Translations under genes and position numbers: made by a program | Assembly (NCBI GenBank): GCA_028706415.1 | Contig: JAQWBK010000002.1 | Span: 1 to 39,246 of the forward strand | Direction: 5' to 3' | Source: Oscillospiraceae bacterium | Lineage (GTDB): Bacteria; Bacillota; Clostridia; Oscillospirales; Acutalibacteraceae | Length of the DNA stretch: 39,246 nt | The notes under the pieces: generated by a model | The model's database searches: none | Told to the model about the DNA's origin: nothing | Seen by the model: only the letters and a program-made list of their open reading frames with translations | In this document: one piece after another, positions 7,673 to 17,723 of the stretch | How the letters are laid out: each line of letters starts with the position of its first letter | Position numbering within the stretch: the stretch's first letter is position 1

Positions 7673-10486
7673 ATGGGACGCAAAGCTTCGGTTTATTTAA
7701 TAACGGCAGTCATGCTGGCGTCGATATTCGGTCAATGTTGGGCTTCCGCCCAAGCGGTTTTAATAGAAAACAGTGACATGAATGAGCCGCAGATAAAAAC
7801 AAATAAGATTACATATCAGGATTATGCCAAGCTGCATACCGATAAAAAATGGTCAGGAGAGATGGTGGATGTCCGACCTGAACCTGAAAAGGCAGATATT
7901 GAGGGGAAATACTGTATATCCGCTGACAAAACGCTTGACTTGAGCGTTGAGGTCAAAACAGCGGGACTGTATAAGGTGATATTAGAATATCAGGCTGCAT
8001 CCCAAGCCAAGAGTAACTTTACACTTGCTTTTTCCATCGACGGGAAGCAGCCTTTTAACGGGCTTTCCGTGCTGTTGCTTACAAGACAGTGGAGGCATGA
8101 AGCCGGAGCGGATTCCTTTATCGAAAATGGTAATGATTTACGCCCAACCATGATAGAGGATCTTTCGTGGCAACCCTATTGTGTGAAAGACAGAGAAGGG
8201 AAGTATGCCGAGCCCTATGCGTTTTACCTTGAGGCTGGAGAACATACCTTATCTTTTCGTAATAATAACGAGGAACTGTATATTCGCAATATCAGATTAT
8301 CGGGCGTAAGCCAGCAAAAAACATATGAACAGTATTTGAAAGAGCATCAAGACGCAACAAAATACGACGGCGAGGACATTTTTATCGAAGCAGAGAAAAC
8401 AGACAGGGTGTCTTCCAGAACGGTTATCGCCATAAACGATATGTCAAGCCCGTTTACAACCCCCTATGACCCGTATTACATAAAGCTGAATACCCTTGGG
8501 GGGAACAATTGGAAGCATGTGGGCGAGAGGGCAACCTGGAAAATAAACGTCCCGAGTGACGGTCTGTATCGAATATCCATGAGGTTCAGGCAGAATTATT
8601 ACAATGGGATTGATACACATCGCAGCTTATACATCAACGGAGAAATTCCTTTCGAGGAAGCAAAGAATATTTCCTTTGCTTACGGCATTGGCTGGCAGGT
8701 TAAAAACATTGGTGACTATTACTTATATTTGGATGAGGGTGAAAATGAAATCGCGCTTGAGGTGGTCCTCGGAGAAAACGGTGCGATACTCAAAGATTTG
8801 GAAAAGGTGATTTATAACCTTAATCGATTGTATCGTTTGGTCATAATGGTGACAGGTACCACGCCTGATATTTATCGGGATTATAATCTGGATAAAGAAA
8901 TCCCGGATCTGATGGAAATGCTTGAGCAGTACAAAAAAGAGATATGGGATTTATTTGATTTGATTGAGCAGAGTTATGGCGAGGGCGGAAGTGAATTATC
9001 CACACTGACCCAGATACGCCATCAGCTTGATGACATGTATAAAAACCCCTCCTCAATTACTCGGGGTTCACGACTTAACCGTTTCAAAACCAACATCAGC
9101 TCGCTGGGCGCATGGGCTAATAAGATCAGAGAGCAGCCTGTCGAAATTGATTCAATTTATTTGTTTGGGGAAGGTGCAAAGCCCCCTCAAGCGGAAACCG
9201 ACCTTTTTCATATAATAGCCCATCGTGCAAAGAGATTTTTGGCATCGTTTTTAATTGATTACAGTGTTATAGGTGATGGGAGCGCCCAATCAAGCATACG
9301 CGTTTGGGTGTCAACCGGTCGGGATCAAGCTCAGCTTCTTAAAAATATGATTGATGACACCTTTACGCCCAAGTTTCATGTTTCTGCACAGGTCGAATTG
9401 GTTCAGGGCGGTTTTATTGAAGCGGTTTTAGCAGGGCAGGGTCCGGATATTGCGTTGGACCGGCCGGAAACCGATCCGGTAAACTACGCGATGCGGAATT
9501 CACTTTATGATCTGAGTGCCTTTGAGGATTTTGATGAAGTAACATCCTGGTTTGAAAAGGAAAGCATAATACCCTTCCGGTATGAGAAAGGCTATTACGG
9601 TCTACCTGTAACCCAATCCTTCGATATGATGTTTTATCGTATAGATATTTTTGAGGAACTAGGGATGAAGGTCCCAAAAACATGGGATGAGCTGGTTTTG
9701 GATTTATTGCCCATATTACAGAGTAACAACATGTCTGTTGGTATAGGTATACTAAACGAGTGCACCGCCTTCAAGACATTACTTTACCAAAACGGCGGTC
9801 AGATTTATTCAGACGACCTGAAGACAGCTGCACTGGATACCCAGATCGCGTATCAAGCATTTAAAGATACTGTGGAATTATATACCGATTACGGGATGCC
9901 ACAGACATACGATTTTATGAACCGTTTCCGCTCCGGCGAGATGCCAATAGGTCTTGCAAACTATACCATGTACAACAATCTTAATATAGGTGCACCCGAA
10001 CTGAGCGGATTGTGGGAAATGGTCGAGATTCCCGGCATACTGGATAAGAACAGCAGCATTAACAATAAGCAGATAATGGCAAACACCGCTGCGATTATGA
10101 ATGCCGATTCAATAAATCCTAAGGCAGCATGGGCATTCTTAAAATGGTGGGTTTCCTCGGAGACGCAGAGTCGATATGGGAACGAGATAGAGTCCATCCT
10201 GGGTGTTGCGGGACGATATACACCTGCTAATGTTGAAGCCATGCGCCAGTTGCCTTGGGAGGTAAAGCAGCTTCAATTATTGGAAAAGCAGCGAAATAAA
10301 TCGATATCCCTACCTAATCTACCCGGCAGCTATTTCACCTCTCGTGCAATTCATAACGCCTTTGTTTCATCGGTAATAGATAGCAGGAACCCCAGAGAAG
10401 AATTGATGTACTGGAACGAAGAAATCAATATGGAGCTGGAAAGAAAGCGTAAAGAATTTGCCTTTAAACCTGAGTTACAGAGCTAG
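7673..10486 (+). CDS. ABC-transporter solute-binding protein fused to N-terminal carbohydrate-binding-like domains
   Basis: A 937-residue exported protein. Residues 1-27 form a signal peptide with a signal-peptidase-I site (CWASA-QA) and no lipobox, so unlike most Gram-positive binding proteins it has no evident lipid anchor. Two beta-sandwich segments follow (about 40-215 and 230-400; features such as AGLYKVILEY, FYLEAGEHTLSFRN and DGLYRISMRFRQNY resemble CBM6/CBM35-type folds), then a helical linker (about 405-480) and a C-terminal solute-binding domain (about 540-900; RVWVSTGRDQ, PDIALDRPE, KVPKTWDEL). Ribosome site AGGAGG. The next gene starts 12 bases downstream, so it probably serves the first permease pair. 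Whether the extra domains hold the protein to polysaccharide is inference. Confidence 0.88.
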   Translation: MGRKASVYLITAVMLASIFGQCWASAQAVLIENSDMNEPQIKTNKITYQDYAKLHTDKKWSGEMVDVRPEPEKADIEGKYCISADKTLDLSVEVKTAGLYKVILEYQAASQAKSNFTLAFSIDGKQPFNGLSVLLLTRQWRHEAGADSFIENGNDLRPTMIEDLSWQPYCVKDREGKYAEPYAFYLEAGEHTLSFRNNNEELYIRNIRLSGVSQQKTYEQYLKEHQDATKYDGEDIFIEAEKTDRVSSRTVIAINDMSSPFTTPYDPYYIKLNTLGGNNWKHVGERATWKINVPSDGLYRISMRFRQNYYNGIDTHRSLYINGEIPFEEAKNISFAYGIGWQVKNIGDYYLYLDEGENEIALEVVLGENGAILKDLEKVIYNLNRLYRLVIMVTGTTPDIYRDYNLDKEIPDLMEMLEQYKKEIWDLFDLIEQSYGEGGSELSTLTQIRHQLDDMYKNPSSITRGSRLNRFKTNISSLGAWANKIREQPVEIDSIYLFGEGAKPPQAETDLFHIIAHRAKRFLASFLIDYSVIGDGSAQSSIRVWVSTGRDQAQLLKNMIDDTFTPKFHVSAQVELVQGGFIEAVLAGQGPDIALDRPETDPVNYAMRNSLYDLSAFEDFDEVTSWFEKESIIPFRYEKGYYGLPVTQSFDMMFYRIDIFEELGMKVPKTWDELVLDLLPILQSNNMSVGIGILNECTAFKTLLYQNGGQIYSDDLKTAALDTQIAYQAFKDTVELYTDYGMPQTYDFMNRFRSGEMPIGLANYTMYNNLNIGAPELSGLWEMVEIPGILDKNSSINNKQIMANTAAIMNADSINPKAAWAFLKWWVSSETQSRYGNEIESILGVAGRYTPANVEAMRQLPWEVKQLQLLEKQRNKSISLPNLPGSYFTSRAIHNAFVSSVIDSRNPREELMYWNEEINMELERKRKEFAFKPELQS

Positions 10487-10498
10487 GAGTGCAGACAA

Positions 10499-11425
10499 AT
10501 GATTTTTGGCAGTAAAAAGGGTCCTGAGCTTAACAACAGAAGAGTACGATATAATGACCTTAGAAGCTATTTTACAAGCTATTCTATGCTCATACCTTTT
10601 TTATCAATGTTTTTTATTTTTACATTGGTGCCTATAGTTTCTGCAATTGCTTTAAGCTTTTCCGATTTCAATATGCTTGAGCTGCCAAGCTGGGTAGGGT
10701 GGGCGAATTATCGCCGTCTGATTTTTGAAGATGATGTATTACTGATTGCATTAAAAAACACCCTAATCTTTGCAATAATAACAGGGCCGGTAAGCTATAT
10801 TTTTGCCTTTGTTTTTGCATGGCTAATCAATGAAATGCCTTCAAAAATGCGGGTTCTGATGACAATAATATTTTATGCTCCCTCAGTTTCGGGAAATGTG
10901 TATTTCCTGTGGCAATATATTTTCAGCAGCGATAGCTATGGACTTGTAAATGGGATACTTATTTCAAACGGCATTATTGACGAGCCCATTCTTTGGTTTA
11001 CCGACCCGAATTATAATCTGATAATAATAATAATTGTTCAATTATGGTTATCGCTGGGGGTTAGCTTTCTTGCATTTATTGCAGGTCTGCAATCCATAGA
11101 CCGTACGCAATATGAGGCGGGCGCCATAGACGGCATTCGTAACCGCTTTCAGGAGCTTTGGCATATTACCCTTCCAAACATGAAAGCAATGCTGCTGTTT
11201 GGCGCGGTTATGCAAATATCAGGAGCATTTTCGGTTGGCACGATTACTCAGGCATTGTCCGGAGGCTATATGAGTGTAAGATATTCTACACTGACAATTA
11301 TTAACCACATGACAGATTACGGCACGGTTCGATATGAGATGGGATATGCATCGGCGATTTCAGTTATTCTGTTTATTATGGTTTATCTGTCTAAAAAACT
11401 AGTGTTTCGTCTGCTTAAGTGGTAG
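10499..11425 (+). CDS. Sugar ABC transporter permease (LplB/MalF type), pair A
   Basis: A 308-residue membrane protein with about six transmembrane segments and the ATPase-docking EAA loop at about residues 205-228 (YEAGAIDGIRNRFQELWHI). It belongs to the carbohydrate-uptake (CUT1) permeases and lies between a binding protein and its partner permease. AGGAG precedes the start by 8-12 bases, and the gap to the upstream gene is 12 bases. No ATP-binding subunit is encoded nearby, as in many Gram-positive CUT1 systems that share MsmX-like ATPases. Confidence 0.93.
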   Translation: MIFGSKKGPELNNRRVRYNDLRSYFTSYSMLIPFLSMFFIFTLVPIVSAIALSFSDFNMLELPSWVGWANYRRLIFEDDVLLIALKNTLIFAIITGPVSYIFAFVFAWLINEMPSKMRVLMTIIFYAPSVSGNVYFLWQYIFSSDSYGLVNGILISNGIIDEPILWFTDPNYNLIIIIIVQLWLSLGVSFLAFIAGLQSIDRTQYEAGAIDGIRNRFQELWHITLPNMKAMLLFGAVMQISGAFSVGTITQALSGGYMSVRYSTLTIINHMTDYGTVRYEMGYASAISVILFIMVYLSKKLVFRLLKW

Positions 11426-11466
11426 GTTTCGGTAATATTTAAACAAATAACGAACAGGTGAAAAAA

Positions 11467-12351
11467 ATGCTATCAGCAGTAAAGAGAAAGCGTATACGGG
11501 TTTCAAAAGTTAAACGACTCAGCAGGTCACCGGTCACCACATTTTTCTTGGCTTTCATGCTGTTTGTGGTGGGCGTATTTATGGCGTTGCCCATGGTCTA
11601 TGCCGTGGTATCTGCATTTAAACCCATGGAAGAGTTCTTTGTTTTTCCCCCTCGCTTTTTTGTAATTAATCCAACAACCGATAATTTTATATTAATGGGT
11701 CAACTAATGTCCAGCATGTGGGTTTCGTTTGAGAGATACCTCTTTAATACATTATTTGTGAGCGGTCTTTCCACCCTCATTTATACATTTATTGCTGTTT
11801 TGGCATCCTACCCCTTGGCAAAGCATCGATTCCCGGGTTCAAAAGTTATTCGGGAGCTGATTGTTACGGCTCTTATGTTCACCTCCGCGGTTACCGGTGT
11901 TGCACAATATATAATTTTAGCAAGACTGCGTCTTATCAATACATATGGTGCGTTATTGCTGCCTTCGCTAGCAAGCACCATGGGGGTGTTTTTATGCATG
12001 CAGAATCTTACCCTTGTACCGGACGAGATGCTGGAATCAGGCAAAATAGACGGTGCGGGGGAATATCGAATCTGGTGGAGTTTGGTTGTGCCCAATATAA
12101 AACCGGTTGTGGCAACAATCGTTATTTTTCAGTTTCAGAGCGTTTGGAACCAGACAGGGCACCATCTTATTTTTAATGAAGCATTGAAGCCGCTGGCGAC
12201 TGCTCTTTCCCAGATAACATCAGCAGGTATTTCACGAGCGGGTGCGGGTGCTGCGGCATCTCTATTGCTAATGATTCCGCCTATTCTTGTGTTTATCATT
12301 TCTCAGGGCAAGGTAATGGAGACGATGGTGAATTCGGGGATTAAGGGATAA
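11467..12351 (+). CDS. Carbohydrate ABC transporter permease (LplC/MalG type), pair A
   Basis: A 294-residue protein with about six transmembrane segments and an EAA loop near residues 190-212 (ESGKIDGAGEYRIWWSLVVP). ATG 11467 is preferred to a GTG nine bases upstream because that GTG is part of the ribosome site AGGTGA. It pairs with the preceding permease to form the channel of a CUT1 importer. The N-terminus is basic before the first membrane segment, as is usual for MalG-type subunits. Confidence 0.92.
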   Translation: MLSAVKRKRIRVSKVKRLSRSPVTTFFLAFMLFVVGVFMALPMVYAVVSAFKPMEEFFVFPPRFFVINPTTDNFILMGQLMSSMWVSFERYLFNTLFVSGLSTLIYTFIAVLASYPLAKHRFPGSKVIRELIVTALMFTSAVTGVAQYIILARLRLINTYGALLLPSLASTMGVFLCMQNLTLVPDEMLESGKIDGAGEYRIWWSLVVPNIKPVVATIVIFQFQSVWNQTGHHLIFNEALKPLATALSQITSAGISRAGAGAAASLLLMIPPILVFIISQGKVMETMVNSGIKG

Positions 12352-12412
12352 AATCTGGTTGAATCGTTAAGATCATAACCAAGCTAAAAGGGGCGAAGGG
12401 TGCTGTGGATAC

Positions 12413-14485
12413 ATGAAAAAATTAATAGTAGTCCTTTTGATGGTTTGTATATCGGTTTTTTCCCCATTAACGGTGTTGGGTAGTCCCGGAACAGGAAAAG
12501 CCTATACATATGACCACAAAGATCAAGCCACCGCGATTCCAGATCCCTATGAGGTTAAAACGGTACTGAACGGTGATAAATTTTCGTTTTCCAAGCCTGT
12601 TGATATGCTATATAAAGGAAATGAACTTTATATCCTTAATGGAGACACCAGTGGAAAAATTGTTGTATTGAATGAGGATTTTACCTTTAACAGATTTATT
12701 TCATTTATAAAAGACGGTAAGCCTTATAAGACGCAAGAGCCCAAAAGCCTATGGATTGATTCGGATGAAACCATACTTGTCGCCGACCGTAGTAGAAAAT
12801 TGGTTTTTCGCATTACTCCTCAGGGGGAGGTTATCAAGGAATACGAAAAACCCAAAACCGATTTGATGGATGAGAACACCGATTATCTTCCTTACAAAGT
12901 GATCACAGACCGTATGAGACGCATTTACATCATGTCCGAGGGTGAGTATCGCGGAATCATACAGCTGGACAAGGACGGCGAATTTGTCAGCTTTTTTGGA
13001 GCGAAATCTGTTGCCGTTACGGGAACTTTATTAATTGACATGCTTTGGAGAAATTTCATGACCGAAGCACAAATAAAAAACAGCAAGAGATACCTTCCTG
13101 TTGAATATAACAACATGACCATTGATGATAGAGGATTTATTTATACAACCAGCGGCTCTGCATCCCAACCTTCTAAATACATTTCAAAGATAAACTCAAA
13201 AGGCAGTGATGTTCTCGATAGCAGCGGTAATTTCGGTGACTATAATCTCGGTAGTTTTATGGGAACATGGTACAAAACCAACTTTAAGGCAATAACGGTA
13301 GATGACTACGGCTATATCTCGGTGTTGGATAAAACATGGAACCGTATTTTTCAATATTCCAGAGAAGGCGAGCTATTATATGTTTTGGGTGGAAACGGAA
13401 GTCAGGAGGGTACATTTTCGGAAATCACCGAAATTATAAGCAAGGATGACAAACTTCTGGTTTGTGATATTTCCTTAAATAATATTACGGTTTTAAAACC
13501 TACTTCATTTGGGAAAGACATACGCAAGGCTAACCTATTGTTTGAAAGCGGGTTATTCCAAGAGTCCATACAACCGTGGAAAAGTGTTTTAAAACAATGC
13601 AGTAATTACGAGGCGGCTTATGTGGGGATTGGCAAGTCACATTATGTCCAGAAGCAGTATAAGGAGGCCATGAAATATTACAAGCTGGGCTATTCGAAAG
13701 CCGACTACTCTCAGGCATTTCAGCGGTATCGTTCACAGGTAATGCGGGATTCATTTCCCACAGTGATGACCTTCTTGGTTGTTGCATTGGTAGCCGGAAC
13801 GATTATATTAAGGCTGGTAAGGAAAAAGTTTGGCTCCAGAAAGCTTGTCCTGGATGAATCGGGAAAGATTTTATATCTGTTTCATGTTTTGGCACACCCC
13901 TCTGACGGGTATCAGGAGCTTCGCTATAACAAAAAATACAGCCTGTTTCTTGCAAACTTCCTGGCACTCAGCTGGTTTATCATAGAGGCATGTTATTTTA
14001 ATTACCGGGGTTTTATTTTCAACAACAATACCCCAGATGATTTTAATCTGGTTTCATTATTTGCTACAACCGTTGGTATGGGTATGGTGTTTTGCTTGTG
14101 CAACTGGCTGCTATCCACTTTTTTTGAAGGAAAAGGCGGGCTAAAGCAGGTTTGGATATATTTTTGTTATGCTTTAGCACCTGTACTTGCCGCGATGATT
14201 ATCGAGATATTTCTATCCCGTGTGCTGACATTGGATGAGTCGATGTTTATCAATTATATCCATGTCATAGGGCTGGTGTGGACTGTATTACTTATTATGG
14301 TTGCGATGGGGCAGCTTCATCAGTATTCATTATCAAGAAATATATTTTCATTAGTGGCATCAGTAATAGGAATATTTGTAGTTCTGTTCTTGGTTTTTCT
14401 GATGTACAACCTGTTTATCCAGTTCAAGTATTTTATCGAGAGTTTTGTGAAGGAATTGCTTTATCGTAGCGAAGTCGGTTTTTAG
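12413..14485 (+). CDS. NHL-repeat, TPR and YIP1-like membrane protein
   Basis: A 690-residue protein. A signal peptide (about 1-23) is followed by an extracytoplasmic six-blade-like NHL propeller (about 50-365, blades such as IDSDETILVADRSRKLVFRI and VDDYGYISVLDKTWNRIFQY), a TPR-like helical stretch (about 370-442), a membrane helix (about 452-471) and a C-terminal YIP1-like module with four or five membrane helices (about 500-680). From memory, proteins of this layout sit beside DUF5696 lipoproteins and CUT1 permeases in Firmicutes sugar clusters; the same order is seen here. Its job is unknown; a sensor or accessory of the transporter is plausible because the propeller faces outside. The ribosome site is weak. 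Confidence 0.8.
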   Translation: MKKLIVVLLMVCISVFSPLTVLGSPGTGKAYTYDHKDQATAIPDPYEVKTVLNGDKFSFSKPVDMLYKGNELYILNGDTSGKIVVLNEDFTFNRFISFIKDGKPYKTQEPKSLWIDSDETILVADRSRKLVFRITPQGEVIKEYEKPKTDLMDENTDYLPYKVITDRMRRIYIMSEGEYRGIIQLDKDGEFVSFFGAKSVAVTGTLLIDMLWRNFMTEAQIKNSKRYLPVEYNNMTIDDRGFIYTTSGSASQPSKYISKINSKGSDVLDSSGNFGDYNLGSFMGTWYKTNFKAITVDDYGYISVLDKTWNRIFQYSREGELLYVLGGNGSQEGTFSEITEIISKDDKLLVCDISLNNITVLKPTSFGKDIRKANLLFESGLFQESIQPWKSVLKQCSNYEAAYVGIGKSHYVQKQYKEAMKYYKLGYSKADYSQAFQRYRSQVMRDSFPTVMTFLVVALVAGTIILRLVRKKFGSRKLVLDESGKILYLFHVLAHPSDGYQELRYNKKYSLFLANFLALSWFIIEACYFNYRGFIFNNNTPDDFNLVSLFATTVGMGMVFCLCNWLLSTFFEGKGGLKQVWIYFCYALAPVLAAMIIEIFLSRVLTLDESMFINYIHVIGLVWTVLLIMVAMGQLHQYSLSRNIFSLVASVIGIFVVLFLVFLMYNLFIQFKYFIESFVKELLYRSEVGF

Positions 14486-14498
14486 AGGGTGAAACAGT

Positions 14499-16778
14499 AT
14501 GATAATACGGCACAAGCATAATATAAAAGCATTTATCTACACAATAACAATTACCTGTATATTGCTATTTGGTGGACCTGTAGGATGTTCATCAAACACT
14601 GATAAGTCGATACCGTTCGAAAAAAAGAGTTTTGAAAAGGGCAGTATTACAAAATCAACCGAAACAATGGTGGTTGAAACAGAATCGCTGAGAATGAATT
14701 TCAATCCAGTCAAATGCACATTTGATCTTATTGTAAAGGATACAGAGGCTATATGGTCATCAAATCCGCCGGATGAATGGAAGGATCCCTATGCTGCCAG
14801 CATCACAAAAACCGATTTAAAATCTCAGTTACTTGTTACATATAAAATCGACAATACCAAGATGAGAAATACAAACAGCGTAGTTTCCTCCGTAAATAAA
14901 AAAACCTTTACCGTAGCAAGACTGAAAAATGGGATACGTGTAGATTACACATTTAGGGAAGGCTTTGTAATTCCGGTAATGTACGAACTCTTTGATGACA
15001 GCATGGAGGTAAGTATACTATTTTCAGAAATTGAGGAAACCACCGAACAACAAATAAATGAAATAAAGCTGCTTCCTTATTTCGGCGCTGCGTCCGAGTC
15101 CGAAAAAGGCTATTTATTTGTGCCGGACGGCAGCGGTGCAATTATTGATTTTAACAATAAGAAAACGGATTATCCGGTCTATGACAAGATGGTATACGGG
15201 AATGATCAGACCTTACCAAGCGACATTGTGACAACACGTGCGGAGCAGATTCATTTTCCCGTTTTCGGCATGAAAAAGGAAAACGGTGCCTTTGTTGCCG
15301 TCATTGAGGATGGGGATGGTTTTGCAAGAATTCAAGCCTCGGTGGCAGGGAAAAATGCAGCCTTCAATACCGTATACTCAACCGCGATTTATCGTGCCGT
15401 AGAAAGGCTGAATGTTCTGAACGGCAGTCTTGGCACTGCGGGGGCTGTCCTATATTCTGCGGAGGATCCCGTGCGCACAAACTCATACCGTGTAAGGTAT
15501 ACCTTTCTTTCAGGCCAGGATTCAAGCATCGGGGGGATGGCGAAATCCTATCGTAACCGGCTTATAGAGCAGAAAGCATTAACAGCATCAGAGAAGGAAA
15601 CCGCTTTATATATAGATATATATGGCGGAGTAAAAAAGGCGAAATCATTTCTTGGCATCCGATATGATGGAGGGGAGTCGCTTACCTCCTTTTCACAGAC
15701 CCGAGATTTGCTGGACGATTTGCGAAGAGAAGGGGCAGATTCACTGGTTGTGGGATTCCGCAATTTAAGCCGTGACTCGTATAAAGGCAAGCCGGAAACA
15801 TCATTTAAGCCACTTTCAGAGCTGGGCGGCAAAAAGGGTTTGGACAAGCTTCTTGATTATGTAAAGGAAAATGAAATTCCGTTTTATGCATATTCCGATT
15901 TTTATTCCTTTGAAAAAAGCGGGAACTCATTGTCTAAATATTTTAATGTTTGCAAAACCCTTGACCTTGGTGCTGCACAGGTCTACTACAAAAAGCTAAA
16001 CACGAATATTCAGAATAAAACGCGGGACCCATTCTATCTATTATACCCCACAGGCTATCAAAAAGCGGTAAGCAATATGATAAAATCTGCAGATAATAAC
16101 AAGATAGATGCAATTCATTTGGGGGATATCTCCAGTAGGTTGGCAGGGGATTATTCGCGGGGCGGGCTTCAGCGTGACCAGGCAATCAACGCTCTTAAAA
16201 GTGCGTTGGATATGGCAGCCGATAAATCACTTATGCTTAAATCTCCGAACAGCTATCTTCTTGAATATGCAGACTATATTACGGATCTTCCTATGACCTC
16301 CGAAAAGAATCTGTTGTTTGATCGAGATGTTCCGTTTTTACAAATGGTTCTGAAAGGCAGCCTTTCCTACGCTGCATATTCTGCAAATCTGAATAGCACA
16401 TCGGACGACCTGTTTTTGCATCAGGTGGAATCAATGAGCCAGATTCATTATTCATTTATATCGGATAATCCGTCTGATCTTTTAAATACCGACATGGTGG
16501 ATTTGTACGGTTTGTCTCTTGCGCAAAGGGAACTGGCAGTAGCGCAATATAAAGCAATGTTGGCCATTTCACAAACAGTAAATAATGCGTATATTGATGA
16601 ATATTCCGGTGATGGAAGTGTATCCGAGATAAAATACAGCAATGGAGTAACCATATATGTAAACTTTACAAATGAGAATGTTGAATTCGGTGAAATAAGC
16701 ATTCCATCCAGAGGATATGCGGTAGTACGCAATGGCAAAATGTTGTTGTCCGGGAATGAGGTTAGGCAAAATGATTAA
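14499..16778 (+). CDS. DUF5696-like lipoprotein
   Basis: A 759-residue predicted lipoprotein: signal peptide with lipobox ending at Cys30 (GPVGC). The N-terminal half is beta-rich (about 50-350, with FVPDGSGAIIDFNN and VFGMKKENGAFVAVI). The C-terminal half (about 365-700) has the alternating pattern of a TIM barrel: an IDIYGG strand, SLVVGFRNL, IPFYAYSDF, DAIHLGDISS and SLMLKSPNSY. This resembles DUF5696 proteins, which I recall beside YIP1-like proteins and sugar permeases; the family call is from memory. The barrel hints at an undescribed glycosidase or sugar-binding function, but no catalytic pair can be assigned. It follows the YIP1-like gene by 13 bases, and its last 8 bases overlap the next gene. 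Confidence 0.75.
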   Translation: MIIRHKHNIKAFIYTITITCILLFGGPVGCSSNTDKSIPFEKKSFEKGSITKSTETMVVETESLRMNFNPVKCTFDLIVKDTEAIWSSNPPDEWKDPYAASITKTDLKSQLLVTYKIDNTKMRNTNSVVSSVNKKTFTVARLKNGIRVDYTFREGFVIPVMYELFDDSMEVSILFSEIEETTEQQINEIKLLPYFGAASESEKGYLFVPDGSGAIIDFNNKKTDYPVYDKMVYGNDQTLPSDIVTTRAEQIHFPVFGMKKENGAFVAVIEDGDGFARIQASVAGKNAAFNTVYSTAIYRAVERLNVLNGSLGTAGAVLYSAEDPVRTNSYRVRYTFLSGQDSSIGGMAKSYRNRLIEQKALTASEKETALYIDIYGGVKKAKSFLGIRYDGGESLTSFSQTRDLLDDLRREGADSLVVGFRNLSRDSYKGKPETSFKPLSELGGKKGLDKLLDYVKENEIPFYAYSDFYSFEKSGNSLSKYFNVCKTLDLGAAQVYYKKLNTNIQNKTRDPFYLLYPTGYQKAVSNMIKSADNNKIDAIHLGDISSRLAGDYSRGGLQRDQAINALKSALDMAADKSLMLKSPNSYLLEYADYITDLPMTSEKNLLFDRDVPFLQMVLKGSLSYAAYSANLNSTSDDLFLHQVESMSQIHYSFISDNPSDLLNTDMVDLYGLSLAQRELAVAQYKAMLAISQTVNNAYIDEYSGDGSVSEIKYSNGVTIYVNFTNENVEFGEISIPSRGYAVVRNGKMLLSGNEVRQND

Positions 16779-17673
16779 AAGCACAAATCGGAAACCGAGG
16801 CCAATGTCCCTAGAGCGAAAAACCAAATGGTTTGGATGGGTGTTTATGGCCCCGTGGCTTCTGGGGCTTATCTACTTTTTCATTATTCCCTTTGCCTCCT
16901 CTTTCATATATTCAATTAACTTTGTCACAATAGGTGAAACCGGTCTGGATTACGAGTTTTTGGGTCTCAAAAACTATGCTTACATGTTGCAGGAGGATGC
17001 GAGTTTTGTAAGAGATGTGGTGGGAGAGGTAAAAAATGTATTGACCCAAGTTCCCATCATTCTTATTTATTCAATATTTGTTGCTCTTTTGCTGAACCAG
17101 AAATTCCCCGGTCGTTTATTTGCCCGCTCTTTATTTTTTATTCCGGTAATAATCGCATCCGGTCTGGTGATTCAGATTATCCAAAAAGATTTATTTGCGA
17201 ACACCAATATGAGGGCGGATGAAAGTTCGATATTCCAGATTGGGCTGATAAGCGAAATTCTGGGGAATCTAAACTTTGCCTCTGATTTGATAAATATAAT
17301 AACCACTGCGGTTGCTCAAATATTCGATTTGTCCTGGAAATCCGGGGTACAAATATTACTGTTCCTCAGCGCTCTGCAAAGAATTCCGCCAACATATTAT
17401 GAAGTGGCATCGGTAGAAGGTGCCAATGCTTGGGATGCATTTTGGAAAATAACATTCCCGGTTCTTTCACCGTCATGTTTATTAGTAGGTGTTTATACAA
17501 TCGTTGATTCGTTCACCAGTCAAACTAATCCAGTTATGAAAAATATCATCACGCGTTTTAATGAAGTCAAATATGGATATGCATCTGCATCTGCAATTAT
17601 ATATTTTATTGTTATCGGAGCATTTCTCGGGGCTGTTATGCTCCTTGCAAGAAAAAGGGTTCATTACACATAA
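16771..17673 (+). CDS. Sugar ABC transporter permease (LplB/MalF type), pair B
   Basis: A 300-residue protein with about six transmembrane segments and an EAA loop at about residues 210-232 (YEVASVEGANAWDAFWKI). ATG 16771 overlaps the stop of the DUF5696-like gene (ATGATTAA), with GAGG about 9 bases upstream; an in-frame ATG 39 bases earlier would add an unlikely Cys-rich N-terminus. It is a second MalF-type subunit in the same operon, distinct in sequence from the one at 10499-11425. Confidence 0.92.
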   Translation: MIKSTNRKPRPMSLERKTKWFGWVFMAPWLLGLIYFFIIPFASSFIYSINFVTIGETGLDYEFLGLKNYAYMLQEDASFVRDVVGEVKNVLTQVPIILIYSIFVALLLNQKFPGRLFARSLFFIPVIIASGLVIQIIQKDLFANTNMRADESSIFQIGLISEILGNLNFASDLINIITTAVAQIFDLSWKSGVQILLFLSALQRIPPTYYEVASVEGANAWDAFWKITFPVLSPSCLLVGVYTIVDSFTSQTNPVMKNIITRFNEVKYGYASASAIIYFIVIGAFLGAVMLLARKRVHYT

Positions 17674-17723
17674 AATCAACAACAAGCAGCGACACTATGA
17701 ATATTAAATGTCGAGGAGTTATT

